Of a stretch of 64,000 bases of DNA, positions 23,261 to 34,306 are shown piece after piece. The DNA comes from Gigaspora margarita (taxonomy: Eukaryota > Glomeromycota > Glomeromycetes > Diversisporales > Gigasporaceae). Position numbers and translations under genes: made by a program. A model generated the notes under the pieces. It worked only from the letters and a program-made list of their open reading frames with translations. It was not told where the DNA came from and did no database searches. The DNA lies in NCBI GenBank assembly GCA_009809945.1, contig WTPW01000298.1, positions 423,269 to 487,268 of the forward strand, written 5' to 3'. The stretch's first letter is position 1. Each line of letters starts with the position of its first letter.

Positions 23261-23371
23261 GAACCAATAACAAATTTTAACTATGCATATATATGCATGC
23301 ATGCATGCATGCTACATATTATGCGCATGCATAGTAGTAAAAATACTATTTTGCCCACCTCTAATTGTAAC

Positions 23372-23992
23372 TGTTAAGTTTAAATCTCCCATTGCTATAG
23401 GTTAAATCAATTCAGATCTTTTGTTAGCGAATAAAAGTAATTTAAAGAAATAGCAACGAACACGATATACGACTTATGTATGCGTATTTGTATTCTGTAC
23501 TAGTGCTACGATCTAAATGATGAGCATATTCATAACTTAATCGGCTAATTGGTCACCAAACCCATTCCCAAATTATATATTAATCAGTCAATGTTAAACC
23601 CCGAAAAAATTTTTTTGAACACCTAACCCACATGCTAACCCATCTTCACACTCTCGTTAAACATAGAAATTTATTAAGTGACGCATCATAACTTGGGGAA
23701 TGTTGATTATCTCAGTCAAAATCTATATTTACACATTAGTAAAATTTTTAAATTTTTGGGTAGTTCGCAAATGCGTCGTAATGTTTCTTACGCTTGCAAA
23801 TAGATGATCAGTTATGCGGATAGTTGCGAATAAGGATTTGGTTTTGTGTAATATATAGTTATTGAATGCGAAGCAGGCAATAACTACGTACTCTTTCAGC
23901 ATGAATCATGTGGGAAGTATTGTATGGTAAAGCTATATTTTGCAATTATAAGTAAATAAATATCAAATAATATAACCGTCCATTAATAACAA
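23372..23992. other. Spacer without recognised feature
   Basis: AT-rich DNA with no long frame, RNA gene or clear repeat. Confidence 0.5.
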
Positions 23993-24000
23993 AGTTTCAC

Positions 24001-24128
24001 TAGAGGTTTGAATCGGTTTTAAAAATTCAAGTTTATCACAAATTTATCCAATTAACTTTTGATAAATTCTATAATATCCCAAAATTTATGTGATAAATTC
24101 GAATTATTAAAACCGGATCCCACCTATA
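24001..24128. mobile_element. hAT-like MITE
   Basis: A 128-bp element with imperfect TIRs (TAGAGGTTTGAATCGG and CCGGATCCCACCTATA), a second inverted block GTTTATCAC / GTGATAAAT, and exact 8-bp flanks AGTTTCAC (23993-24000, 24129-24136). Confidence 0.8.
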
Positions 24129-24136
24129 AGTTTCAC

Positions 24137-24476
24137 AATGTTATGTGAACCTGATAAAACAATGTTGGAATAAAGATTCAGAAAAACGGTCAGCGGAAGT
24201 TTTTAAAAAATGAGAAGATTATCAAATTTTAACGGAACTAATAATACCTAAGCATATCAGAAACTTTGACATAACTGTAAATAGTGGTAGCAAACTAATT
24301 AATTTATACTGGACAATCATAATCAAAATCGCATTTTATCTTGGAGCTGTGATCAATATTTTATTAAAATAATATCTAGTTAGAAAATAAGAATAAAGTG
24401 AAAATTAGTCTCTTTACATTTTCTAAATGAAATTTAAATATAATTTAGCCATTATCAAGAGACTATATTAAAAATA

Positions 24477-24511
<35 letters not shown>

Positions 24512-24964
24512 AAAAAAAAAAAAAAAACCTCAAAGCAACGATTGGGTTCGAACGTGTCTTGAAAGCGAATTCAGTTTAATCTTTAAATTGTTTAGACAAT
24601 TCAATAAAATAAATCGATGAGAATAATTAAATATTAAATGTATAGCCATTATATTTGGCTTATAATGCAAAAGAATCTTAGCATTGAGTTTATGTAGATA
24701 CTAACGTGAATATCAATCAGTCAAATTTCGAGTTTGATTGTCGATAGTTTCAAAACGCCATTTTCAAAATAAGATACATAGATATTATAAAAATATGAAA
24801 TAACAAGACTTTTTGTTATAATAAAGAATACTAATTATATTGTAAGATACAAATGTTAGCTTAGAAGTGAAAACTATCTTTCATAAAACATATAGATCGT
24901 CAAATTTTATGTGCTGTAACTTTCAAATAAATCATTACCCTGAAAATTTTTTGACATTACATTT
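24137..24964. other. AT-rich spacer with poly-A run
   Basis: No gene is visible. A near-pure run of A (24480-24527, one C at 24511) is the only strong feature; it has no matching flanking duplication that would prove a retroposed sequence. Confidence 0.5.
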
Positions 24965-25302
24965 GTCTGATAATGAAATCGGATTAAAATGAAATGTGGG
25001 TTTCTATTTAACCCTCCAAACCCACTTATACTTGTTTAATATAAACTCCACTCTAAAACGAGCCTCTAACCTTAACCTCTAATCCTAAAAAATGCGCCCT
25101 AAAATTTTATTTTTCGATGGAGCTCCGAAATTAAGCACCCCCTCTGCACCAATTTTTAAATCTCAGATTAGCGGAAATTGTAATAAGATCTTTGCCAAAT
25201 TACTCCAGATTCAAAAAATTTGGGTAGAGAGAGGTGGTGCTTAATTTCGGAACTATATATGGTACATATTTCATTTAATCTGATCTCATTTTAATCCATC
25301 AC
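24965..25302. mobile_element. Worn GTYGCAG-family element with nested MITE
   Basis: The ends GTCTGATAATGAAATC and the complement of GTGATGGATTAAAATGAGAT carry the repeated (G)ATAATGAAAT block seen at 58572. Worn CCTAACC-like sequence lies at 25075-25090. Discounting the 134-bp element at 25121-25254, the length is about 200 bp, like the other family members. The flanking 7-mers no longer match. Confidence 0.55.
25121..25254. mobile_element. MITE with AGYTCCGAAATTAAGCACC ends
   Basis: A 134-bp element with TIRs AGCTCCGAAATTAAGCACC and GGTGCTTAATTTCGGAACT. The flanks TTCGATGG and ATATATGG match at only five of eight positions, so the duplication is worn or not present. It lies inside the element at 24965-25302. 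Confidence 0.65.
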
Positions 25303-25651
25303 AATAGCTAAGAAAATATAGTTTATAAACGTAATCATGTAACTTATAAAATTTTCTCAATTTTTATATTTGCGGTATTAAAATTTCTCATATATTTGCA
25401 GTATAAGTTATAAATTTGTATTTCGCATATTGAGGGGTTCCAAAATTAAAACAGAGAATCTTATTTTATTTTTCCGATTTATAATTAAGCATATATAAAC
25501 GCTATTTAAAAAAAATCCTACTTATTTTCAAAATACGCCACTTATTTGTTAATTTTGAAACACCCATTATTTTAACTTTATCGATTGCACTAATATCATT
25601 TGGATAAAATTTCTGAATACCTACATTGTATCGTATGAGATCTGTAAGACT

Positions 25652-26512
25652 ATAGGGATGTTATCCGGCTTAAATCGGTTAGTTTGTGCGTTAAACACTG
25701 TTACGAAACATATACAATAAACTGAGTTTTAAACTCTGTTTATACAATTTATTAATGGTTATGCTTGCTAAACATGTTAATCCGAAGCATGTTATTATTA
25801 TCGCTATTTATTAAACACATGAACCTGTCGCTATTTATTAAGTACAAAAAAAAAATACTATAATATTTATTTCATTGCAGCTATTATTTATTTAATTAAT
25901 TATTGACCTTCCACTCAATCTATAATACCTGATTCATACCAAGTTTTTAAACAAAGACTTGCACAAGAATTCTCTTCGGATAATCGATTGTTACAACAAG
26001 CTCGTCCCAAAAGGAGTGCTTCTTCAATCGTTTTGGAGGATGGTTTGATATTTCTTTTAGTATATTGGATTCAAATTCGATTTGAGACGTTGAACTTACA
26101 GAGAAGGTAAATTCCATTGAATATCAAATTGGTCTGGTATAGTTTTTTCATTCATCGCACTAGGTTCAAATTGTTCAGGCGTGGTTTTTTCGTTCATCGT
26201 ACAAGGTTCAAAATAAAATAAATAAATAAAATGCATATTTATATAATAATAAAAAAAAAATAGTCCAATTTTCGTCATTATTACGCATAGCAATTAACAT
26301 TTAAATTAACGAGTCATATCATTATATCACGTCACAATAATAAAGTTTTGATTAAAGTTAAAAAAAGTCAATTACAAATCAAGAAACTTTTGCTCATAAA
26401 TCGATTTCAGCCTCAAATTAAGCACTGAGTTTTAAACACAAAACTCGAGTTTAACTGGCTCTGGTTACAAACAGGGCCTAACTAAGTTTGGACGAACAGG
26501 ATAACACCCCTA
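25652..26512. mobile_element. Possible hAT-like element, no duplication
   Basis: TAGGGATGTTATCCGG at 25652 and GGATAACACCCCTA at 26499 are inverted, 861 bp apart, and ACTGAGTTTTAAAC occurs near both ends. The flanking 8-mers do not match. It may be one old element or two unrelated ends. Confidence 0.4.
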
Positions 26513-26588
26513 GAATAAACGTACTGACTTGTATCCATGGTTCAAATTTTGTTACTGTTCAGGTTTTTATCCCGAGTAATAAATTAAT

Positions 26589-26744
26589 GTCGCGACTGAA
26601 GCTGGAAATTAGGGATTCGATTTAAAGATATAAGCCCTACCAAAATCCTTTTATTATAAAAACTAACCCCAAACCCTAACCTAACTATTAAAAAAGCTAA
26701 AAAAAATGCACCCTAAAAATTTTAGAAATTTCATCAGCCGTGAC
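26589..26744. mobile_element. GTYGCAG-family MITE
   Basis: A 156-bp element with ends GTCGCGACTGAAGCTGGAAA and CATCAGCCGTGAC, flanked by A/T-only 7-mers AATTAAT and ATTTAAT (six of seven identical). Inside are CCCCAAACCCTAACC and a TGCACCCTAAAAATTT block shared with other copies. Confidence 0.65.
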
Positions 26745-26751
26745 ATTTAAT

Positions 26752-27923
26752 AATACTTCCCTTAGAACAATCAGTTCAACTACGTATTTCTCTATAATTG
26801 TCTAGACCATTATTATTAGCTATATTCATCCGCTCTTGGTTTAGAACGACGACACATAACAACTTATTTTAGGTAAAATAAAGAAAAAATTAAGGTGTTA
26901 AATAAATACTTATTTATTTTTCTAAACCTATTTTTGTCAATTTTATTATACTATAAACAAAAAATTTTAAGGAAGATATGTATTTCAACAGTCATTAAAT
27001 TTTTCGACAAAGATTATTTATTTTAGCAAGGAGCCAGATGCTAAAGCACGGATAATTAATCAAGTATTTGAAAATCAAGAAAAAGTTCGCTATAAATTAT
27101 TAAATTACTGTATTTTCATAAAGATGGATGAAATTTTACAATAAAAAACAGTTATAATGTTTTGAAAGAAAATTAAGATTCTACATATTGAGATTTCGGT
27201 ATAAAAATGAAATTTTATAATGAAAAAAAAAACAGTAATTTTGAAAAAAAATTAAGATTTAATATATCTGGAGTTCGTTTTAGAGAAGCTCGTTTTAGAG
27301 AAGCTTGCTAAAAGATTCCACTGTATTTTACATTTTATTGGTCGAATTGATTCGTCAAGAGTTTCGTCAAGATTTTCATCAATTATCATGTTTCGTTAAT
27401 AATCAAGGGGTCGTCAGATGAATAATGTAAGAGACCTTTCGTCATCGCAAAAATAGCTTCGTCAAGCATCATTAGAAACAACATGCATTGATGGAGTGAA
27501 AGTAGAAATTATAAATTAGGTTTTAATACACTAATACTATAATAAAATAATAACTTTTCATTAATATAATTTTTAAAGAATACATGAAAGATAAACTTGA
27601 CGTATACTTGAATCAGTTGATCTTTTTTATTCTCATTAAGAAAGATAGATAGATATGATATTAATTAAAGAGTCAGTATATAACAAAGCGACAAAATATA
27701 CGGTGAAAAAGTGGAAGGTTTCGACTGGGGCATGGAAAGACTTGTACGAATAATTATCGTAAAGTACCTACATGATGAAAATTTTTCACACATAAAAAAA
27801 AATAAATACTGCAATAATACATGTCACATTCATACATAACAAGCATTCAAGAACTACATTACTTGGCATGAGGGGTACTTTATTCAGTAAAATACGGAAT
27901 GATTATTGCGATTAGAGCTCTGG
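26752..27923. other. AT-rich spacer
   Basis: No coding, RNA or repeat feature is supported. A cluster of CGTCAAG and TTCGTCA words near 27350-27470 is noted but unexplained. Confidence 0.5.
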
Positions 27924-27931
27924 ATTACATC

Positions 27932-28115
27932 CAGTGTTTAAAATCTATATGGAACGCAGATTGAAAGTTAATTCCGCAAGCAAAAATTTTTAGGAATCTG
28001 CGGATTTTATTATGTGTTGCGCATGTTGCGCATAATTTTTTTGATTTTTTAATTATGTTTACAAGAATTGCTAAGTTTTTCCGCATATTAAAATAAAATT
28101 GAATTTTAAACACTG
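27932..28115. mobile_element. hAT-like MITE, CAGTG type
   Basis: A 184-bp element with TIRs CAGTGTTTAAAAT and ATTTTAAACACTG, and exact 8-bp flanks ATTACATC (27924-27931, 28116-28123). Inside are TGCGCATGTTGCGCA and CCGCA words. It shares TIRs with 33431-33659. Confidence 0.85.
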
Positions 28116-28222
28116 ATTACATCACGAGTCTTTATTTCGAAATCACAAGATTGAGTCACTAATTCTTTATACGAAATTTACTTATAAGGAGATGTGTATA
28201 AGGTTCTATGCAACATTTGGTA

Positions 28223-28335
28223 TAGAGATTGTACCCGTTGGGAAAACCTCTACCCGGTTACTATTAAATTACCCGGATATCCGGATAAATTACTATGTCA
28301 CACAATTGCAAAGTTCTACCCGGGTACAATCACTA
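28223..28335. mobile_element. hAT-like MITE with TACCCG words
   Basis: A 113-bp element with ends TAGAGATTGTACCCG and CGGGTACAATCACTA, and exact 8-bp flanks ATTTGGTA (28215-28222, 28336-28343). Three further ACCCGG words lie inside. Confidence 0.85.
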
Positions 28336-28436
28336 ATTTGGTAGTTATATGTAATTCACACTTGTATGTTGATTGATCAAGAATTTATTCGAAAAAAGAT
28401 CTCATTTTTACATAGGAATGAAATAATTAATTATTA

Positions 28437-29199
28437 GGTGAAATTACAAATAAGGGCCCAAAATCGAAAATAATTACAGATAAGGGACCAAATGAAAAGA
28501 ATTACCGATAGAGGTCCGATATTTGAAAATTATTACAAATATGGGCCCAAAATAATTCTGCGCTTAAAGATCCGTGATTTAAGTTCCGTGGTTCAATGAC
28601 TCATAATATAATTCATGGTTAATTAATTGTTAAACGCGTAAGAAATATAATGATGATAAATGATTAGTAAATGGAATATAAATTTAAAAGAGCAATAAAA
28701 TGCATACCTTTAGTTTATTCGATCCACAAATCCATTTATTATTTACACTGTCTCTTAATACAACTAAAAATCCAACATGATGTCAGATGCAAATTTTACT
28801 TTTACTAATAGGGAAAATGTTTGTTCGATCTTGGACATTTATTCCATCGAACATTCTTCGCCTTACAAGTTTAAACAAACATGTTACTTGTTGTTTGTCC
28901 CACAAATAAAAATAGTTAATGCCCATTTACTATTTTAGCTAACAAGTGCAAAGATGATTACATTCATATAGTAAAATCGATTCAACCTACCCAACTTCTA
29001 TGGAACATTTTAAAGCGCGTAGTAAAAATTATAATAAATTTATGTGCCAGTTTGATATGACGATATTTTCGAAAGGCAATTACTGTATTTTAGATCGGCT
29101 TTGTCAGATGCAAATATCGGGCTTCTAACGGTAATTACTTTTATTTGGGCCCTTATCTGTAATTATTTTCGATTTTGGGTCCTTATTTGTAATTTCCCC
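28437..29199. mobile_element. 763-bp TIR element with TA flanks
   Basis: TIRs of about 60 bp: GGKGAAATTACAAATAAGG, then CCCAAAATCGAAAATAATTA and CAGATAAGGG. TA lies on both sides (28435-28436, 29200-29201), as in Tc1/mariner-type insertion. A third AATTACAAATATGGGCCCAA block (28536) repeats the TIR core within the left side. No transposase frame was seen. Confidence 0.7.
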
Positions 29200-29297
29200 T
29201 AAATATTATTCTATTTATTTCTAATATATTTACTAGCTTGTTATTCATGGGATTTTCGGATTTTAGAAATATCAAAAATACTTGAGATTTTCGAGGT

Positions 29298-29388
29298 TAG
29301 AGATTGGAATCTACTATTATATTTAGTCGACTAAGCATAGTAATTTACTTATTAATTTTTTAATCGACTAAATCGATTCCAACCTCTA
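29298..29388. mobile_element. hAT-like MITE, worn duplication
   Basis: A 91-bp element with ends TAGAGATTGGAATC and GATTCCAACCTCTA and an inner TTTAGTCGACTAA / TTAATCGACTAAA inverted pair. The flanks TTCGAGGT and CTCGAAGT match at six of eight positions. Confidence 0.65.
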
Positions 29389-29396
29389 CTCGAAGT

Positions 29397-30049
29397 TTCA
29401 AAGGATTGTATGATATTGAACTGTTGCATCCGGGGGCAAATTTTCCCTCTTATAACAGTCAACTAAAAAGTTATATAAAATGTAATAGTCATATTAAGAT
29501 AATTGATAATTTCTTAACATTCATCGTGTTAATTTTATTTTTTAATAAAATGAAATGCGTATATTAAACTATAATAAAAAAAATTTTTTTTGAATATTCA
29601 GTAAAAAATTCGATATTAAAAGAATAATTTTCATAATGTAATTTACTGTAATTATTTCAATTAAAATATACATGATTATTATTATTATTTAAATTACAAC
29701 GAATAGACTGAATTGACCTACTATAGCGTTAATAACTCTAACAAAAAAAAAATTTTAAAAGCTTTTTCCGTTTCAAAATGTAGGTTTACCGTCACGAATT
29801 GATTTGAAATAAATATATATCATGTTGTTATAGTTCATTAACTTTTGATTATAAATTATAATAAATGAAAAATGTTTAAAATCTATTAAAAATTTCATTC
29901 ATAAAATTCATTTAAATAATTTGGAACTTCTTAGATCATAAACAAATTTCAAAATAAGTATCAAAAAAAAAACCCCCCAGAATAGCGATATGGCATATCA
30001 ATATATAGCATATCTATTATAGAAGAATTAAAAATAATAACTGCACCCG
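29397..30049. other. AT-rich spacer
   Basis: No gene or clear repeat is visible. Confidence 0.5.
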
Positions 30050-31320
30050 CAGCAGCAGCGGCACTAACTGGACCCCAAAAGATCCTACGATAGCTCCCAT
30101 CGCTACCATTGATGTAAATACAACTGTCTTTCACTGCTTCATTTTCTTTCCTACTTTGTTATTCTAATCTAGCATGTTCCTTTCTATTCTGTCCCTCTTT
30201 TCTAGTTTGTTCTTCCCTTCTAACTTTTCTTCCCTTCTAGCTTGTTCTTCTTTTCTAGCTTGCTCTTTCCAAGTTTGTTCTTTCCAAGCTTGTTCTTCTT
30301 TTCTATCTTGCTCTTTCCTAGCTTGTTCTCTTTCTTGTTCCCATATACGTTCCGTCATCCGAAGCTTGCGATTTAAGGAATCTTCAAATTCATCCATTCT
30401 TTGTCTATAAACTGCTTCCGCTTCTCTTCTTGCGTCCTCCTTAAGCTTTTCCTCATATTCTTGTTTCCTTCTTCTTTTTTCCCTTCTTTTTGACGTCGAG
30501 ATTTCTCTAGTTCTTTCAAATTCTTTTCAAACGTTCGGTAATGTAGACACCTTGAACGCCGTTAATTAATTCTTTGATCTCTTTAATCGTTCTCTATGTA
30601 TTTGATTTTCAGGAGGAAACAATCTGGATTAGGAGAAATACTCCAACGATATCCAATATTTTGAATAAAAAATTTAACATGTTCATTCCAATCATTTTGC
30701 ATTACGTCTTTACGCTCAGTTTGTTTTTTGTTCGCGTGGGAAAACGCAGCGATGATGTGGTCTGTTCATCTCTTCCTAAAATTGTTCTTATTTCATTCAA
30801 AACATCCTTTTATTCTTTGGTAAATCGTCTTGCTTCTGTGGAATCAAATTTAAATTCCAAATTTAAATTAAAATTTGCATAGTTAATAAAAGATTCGCCT
30901 ATAATCATTTAACATACCAAATACAATAAGGATGGCTTTAACTGTTAACCCCATAAACATTTAGCGACAGCTTTGGAGATTTTTTTAAGTACTGTCAAAG
31001 ATTCCAGGAGTATCAACGATATTATACATTACTATGATTGACACTGTTGCTGCATAGCATTCGGCAGCGACAGAATCCTAAATTTTGATCGCTATCAACT
31101 GAACATAGGTTATTACCGGAATATATTGTATGAAATATCGCTTACCATCGATCTAGAAGTATAAAAAGACACATTGTCATGTAGTTTTCTAGCAAGCAAG
31201 TTACCTAAAGTACTTTTCCCGCATCTATGTGAAATTCTTTGTTGTAAGAAAGGAAAAAAGCGAGAAATTTAGATAAGATGCATACCTGTTTTTCTAATCA
31301 GAAGATAACTTCTTTTGTAA
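30050..31320 (-). pseudogene. Decayed AIG1/GIMAP-type GTPase
   Basis: Read on the minus strand. An N-terminal piece YKRSYLLIRKT (31320-31286) is followed by a 61-bp GT-AG intron (31285-31225), then DAGKSTLGNLLARKL, a P-loop. NIVDTPGIFDS (31003-31020) is the G3 motif. KISKAVAKCLWG and AILIVFGML follow, then EARRFTKE, DVLNEIRTILGRDE, LKEIKELINGVQGV-like pieces and a long Glu/Lys/Arg coiled coil (30397-30164, MDEFEDSLNRKLRMTER onward). This order is that of AIG1-type GTPases with a C-terminal coil. Pieces fall in different frames and have internal stops (for example a TAA right after RRFTKE), so the gene is broken at five or more places. In the living family the GTPase is membrane-linked or cytosolic; its role in these fungi is not known. 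Confidence 0.75.
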
Positions 31321-32940
31321 CGTTCATTTGAATGTTTGAAATTTTATCTTAATTCGGATCTAAAGTCAGAACACGAGAATTTCAATTCAATAACCTTTTA
31401 TCGTTATAAATAATGAAAATGATGATAATAATGGTAATTACTATATATGATCCATCGTTTCGCTTATAACTAAATTTATATACTTTTTTTTTTTGATATT
31501 GGTACGTAACTTTGTTCATTATGCATGAATTCTAATCAAAAATTTGATATGTTTAGATCTACGCACGTGTATACAAATTTAGGCACAATTAAAGTACATA
31601 TGATTCATCTAATTGTCTTATTTTGGGTTTATCATAAAAAGCTAATCGTGTGCATTGAAGGCGTGAGAGAAATTTCGACACAAATGTATTTCATTTGCCA
31701 AGATTAATAGGTGGAATGTATTTGTGAAAATATGTTGAACACTATAACCGTTACTATTAGTAGCAAAACTTTTCCACTCAATTGAATTATCACAAAACTA
31801 TTTCATAAACAGTTAAAACAAAAGAATCTATTCAAGCGGTCATTCGGATCAAAGTTCTTTTGTTAACAATAACTTACAAATATTGGCTCAAATCAAGTTT
31901 TTTTAAGCCCTTCTGCAGATGTTGAAGCTATATATAATACAGTAAATCGGAATAACAAAAAATCAAAAAAAAAAAACTGATCTTGAACAATAAGTTTATG
32001 ATAGTGATAAACGAATAAGGAATAGAGATGGGATCTGCTATCCTTTTCCTATTTAAAATTTTTCAGATATCCATATATCCAACAATTTTTATAATTTTTG
32101 AGTTAAAATTAAAACAATAAAAGTTGCAGATACCCACATCGCATTTTCTTTTTAGGAAACAAAAAAAAAAAAAATTAGATTTTCTAAATTGATTCTTATT
32201 CAGTCTTCTTTTCTAAATTAATTCTCATTTTGTTTTCGAAAAGTTTGCTGATGACTTTGAATTTTACGATTTCGAATAATGCTTTAAATTTAAAAAAAAA
32301 AAACATGGACAAAATTTTAATTAAAGATAAAAATTCGCTTTTAATATCTGGAATTGTGTAATTCTTTCACCCCTTCTACCATTCAATCAGTTTTACACCT
32401 TTTGACACCATGCTGTACATAACTCTGACATATTTATATCAGAAGATGTTTATTTAATTTATTAGTTGTATTTAAAGATGATGACTTTCTTGATATATAA
32501 TATTGTTTGTTGCATGTGAAATTCACGTGACCTCGTGACCATACATCGATCATGTGACATGCCACAACATCCCCAAAAATCCCGAATGTATGTGTCCAAA
32601 TAATATAATTTCGAAGTGGAAGGCATCTAAAGCCGTGTCCGGGCATATGTTTTTAACTATTTAACTATTTAGATAGGTTATGTTGGGGAAAGCTATGGGC
32701 ACAACATTGGTCAGGATTAGAGTTATAGTTAACGTTAGGATGGGTGTATTATAGTAATGCTGGTCATTGCTGTGCACAAGTTTGGGATTAGAGTATGTCA
32801 TGCGCAAAATCCTAAATTTTACACGCCATTATTTTTATGAATTATAAGAATTCGGTTTATATTAAAAAAAAAACCCTCTGCCATATATTGTCAGATCGCA
32901 TTATATTATTCCCTTGATGTTTAATCCTCAAAAAAACATG
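31321..32940. other. AT-rich spacer
   Basis: No gene is visible. A TAGAGATGGGATCTGC block at 32027 and an inverted GCAGATACCCACATC block near 32145 hint at a small worn hAT-like element without a matching duplication. Confidence 0.4.
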
Positions 32941-33183
32941 CTTAAGACCGTTTTTAGTTGATTTTTAGGTTAACGTCAATATTTAGGCTCAGGTACGGGG
33001 GGATTAAACAAACACATAACTTATAATTAAACAAATCCAAAGAATATTTGATCAAATCTCATTGGTCAACATTAACCACATGACTAATGAAGTTTATACT
33101 GCGTTGTGATTGGCTTGTTTAATTTTGGGGGGCAGTTAAGCAGGGTGACGTTAACCTAAAAACCAACTTAAAAACGCCTAAAG
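32941..33183. mobile_element. MITE with 38-bp TIRs
   Basis: The ends share CTT(A/T)AG, CGTTTTTA, GTTG(A/G)TTTTTAGGTTAACG in inverted order (32941-32978 and 33146-33183), and a GGGGGG block appears on both inner sides. About 243 bp. No clear duplication; the right flank is an A-run. Confidence 0.65.
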
Positions 33184-33345
33184 AAAAAAATCTTTTTTTA
33201 AAAAAATAAAAAAAAAAAATTTTTTTTTTTAAAAAAAAAAAAAATCCGCCTTTTTTTTTATAAAAAAAAATCCGCCAAAAAAAAATCCACCTTTTTTTTA
33301 AAAAAAAAGCCACTCCTTTTTTTTTAAAAAAAAAAGTCCAACACA
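33184..33345. other. Alternating poly-A and poly-T tract
   Basis: Runs of seven to thirteen T or A alternate with short AATCCGCC and AAGCCACTCC words. The frame on the minus strand encodes only Phe, Lys and Trp-rich sequence and is not a gene. Confidence 0.7.
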
Positions 33346-33430
33346 ATATAGGTCACAACTTATTTTGTACAGCCTTGATTCTCTTTATGGGAACTGAAAC
33401 GATTTCACCATCTATTTCAATAGGTATGAT

Positions 33431-33659
33431 CAGTGTTTAAAATTCAATGTTCTCAGTGTTCTCAAAGAACAAAATACAATTTTTGGGAACATAAATTATT
33501 AAAATATGTTCTCTATTTGAGAACATTCAAAAAATTCTTTTAATATTAAAAAAATTTTAATTTTTCTATATTAAGAACATTAAACTTTTATTAAGAACAT
33601 TAAGAAATTAAAAATGTTCTTTTTGAGAACATAAAACCAATTTTGAATTTTAAACACTG
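33431..33659. mobile_element. hAT-like MITE, CAGTG type with GTTCTC words
   Basis: A 229-bp element with perfect 17-bp TIRs (CAGTGTTTAAAATTCAA and complement) and exact 8-bp flanks GGTATGAT (33423-33430, 33660-33667). At least eight GTTCTC / GAGAAC or AAGAAC words are spread inside. It shares TIRs with 27932-28115. Confidence 0.88.
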
Positions 33660-34042
33660 GGTATGATTGTTAAATGTGAGCAATTTGAATACGTCTTATT
33701 AAGAAAAGTTGGTTGCAACTTTTTTTTGAGTTTGCTGATTCATATTGTGATTAGTTGCAATGGCAATTGAGGCTTTAGTTATACATGTCACAAAACTAGA
33801 CTTTAAAAAAGGTCTATTTCATCTTTGTTAGAGCAATTGAGAATTTTTAAATGAATAAGCAAGTAAAAAATTATATGGTAGGTGCATTTTGGGTCAAAGA
33901 ATTCAAAAAACTTTCAGCTTTTAGATAAAATAGGATCAAATTAATTTTAGAAACATTTTGACTTTCAGATTCCTAAAGTCAAAATTAGCTTCAATTATAT
34001 TGTTAGTCATTTTTTTTCTATATATACTACCTTTTCAATATA

Positions 34043-34241
34043 TAGTCAGACCTCTCTCTAAATACACACCCTCGGGACCATAGTAAAAAATTACAAAAAT
34101 GTGCATTTAGAGAGGATGTGCATTTAGAGAAGTCAAAATCTATCATTGTTATATATACTTGGGACCATGCAGAAGCTTGCATTTAAGAGTTTTTTCATAT
34201 AGCATGCATTTAGGAAGGGTGCATTTAGAGAGATCTGACTG
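34043..34241. mobile_element. pogo/Tigger-like MITE
   Basis: A 199-bp element with ends TAGTCAGACCTCTCTCTAAAT and the complement of CAGTCAGATCTCTCTAAATG, TA on both sides (34041-34042, 34242-34243). ATTTAGAGAG words recur inside (34108, 34126) and CTCGGGACCA / CTTGGGACCA occur twice. These ends resemble pogo-type mariner relatives. Confidence 0.7.
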
Positions 34242-34306
34242 TATTTTGTACAATACTTTGCAAGAAAAACATTTATAAATTCATGAATTTTCAATATTTA
34301 TAAAAC

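Larger units (their letters stand above)
18800..23363. mobile_element. 4.56-kb hAT-like composite element with GCATGC arrays
   Basis: Bounded by TAGAGGTGGGCA and TGCCCACCTCTA-like ends (right end TTGCCCACCTCTA), with exact 8-bp repeats ATTGTAAC at 18792-18799 and 23364-23371. Subterminal GCATGCATGC and ATGCGCATGC palindromes lie at 18822-18850 and 23283-23333. No transposase frame is seen. The interior is a stack of other repeats: an ATCGATATATATC-bearing element (about 18962-21335), a 140-bp tandem array (19763-20740) and a palindromic 326-bp array (21700-23190). It is probably a large non-autonomous shell that grew by nested insertion. Confidence 0.85.

Noticed and set aside
24480-24560. 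SINE or tRNA-derived element (poly-A run followed by GGTTCGAAC)
   Set aside because: The order is wrong for a SINE tail, no A box or cloverleaf could be drawn, and no flanking duplication was seen.
25652-26512. Confident hAT-like call for the TAGGGATGTTATCC pair
   Set aside because: Flanking 8-mers do not match; kept only as a low-confidence feature.
30174-30410. Plus-strand frame rich in Ser and Cys
   Set aside because: Antisense of the Glu/Lys/Arg coiled coil of the AIG1 relic.
33119-33346. Minus-strand Phe/Lys-rich frame
   Set aside because: Translation of poly-A and poly-T runs.
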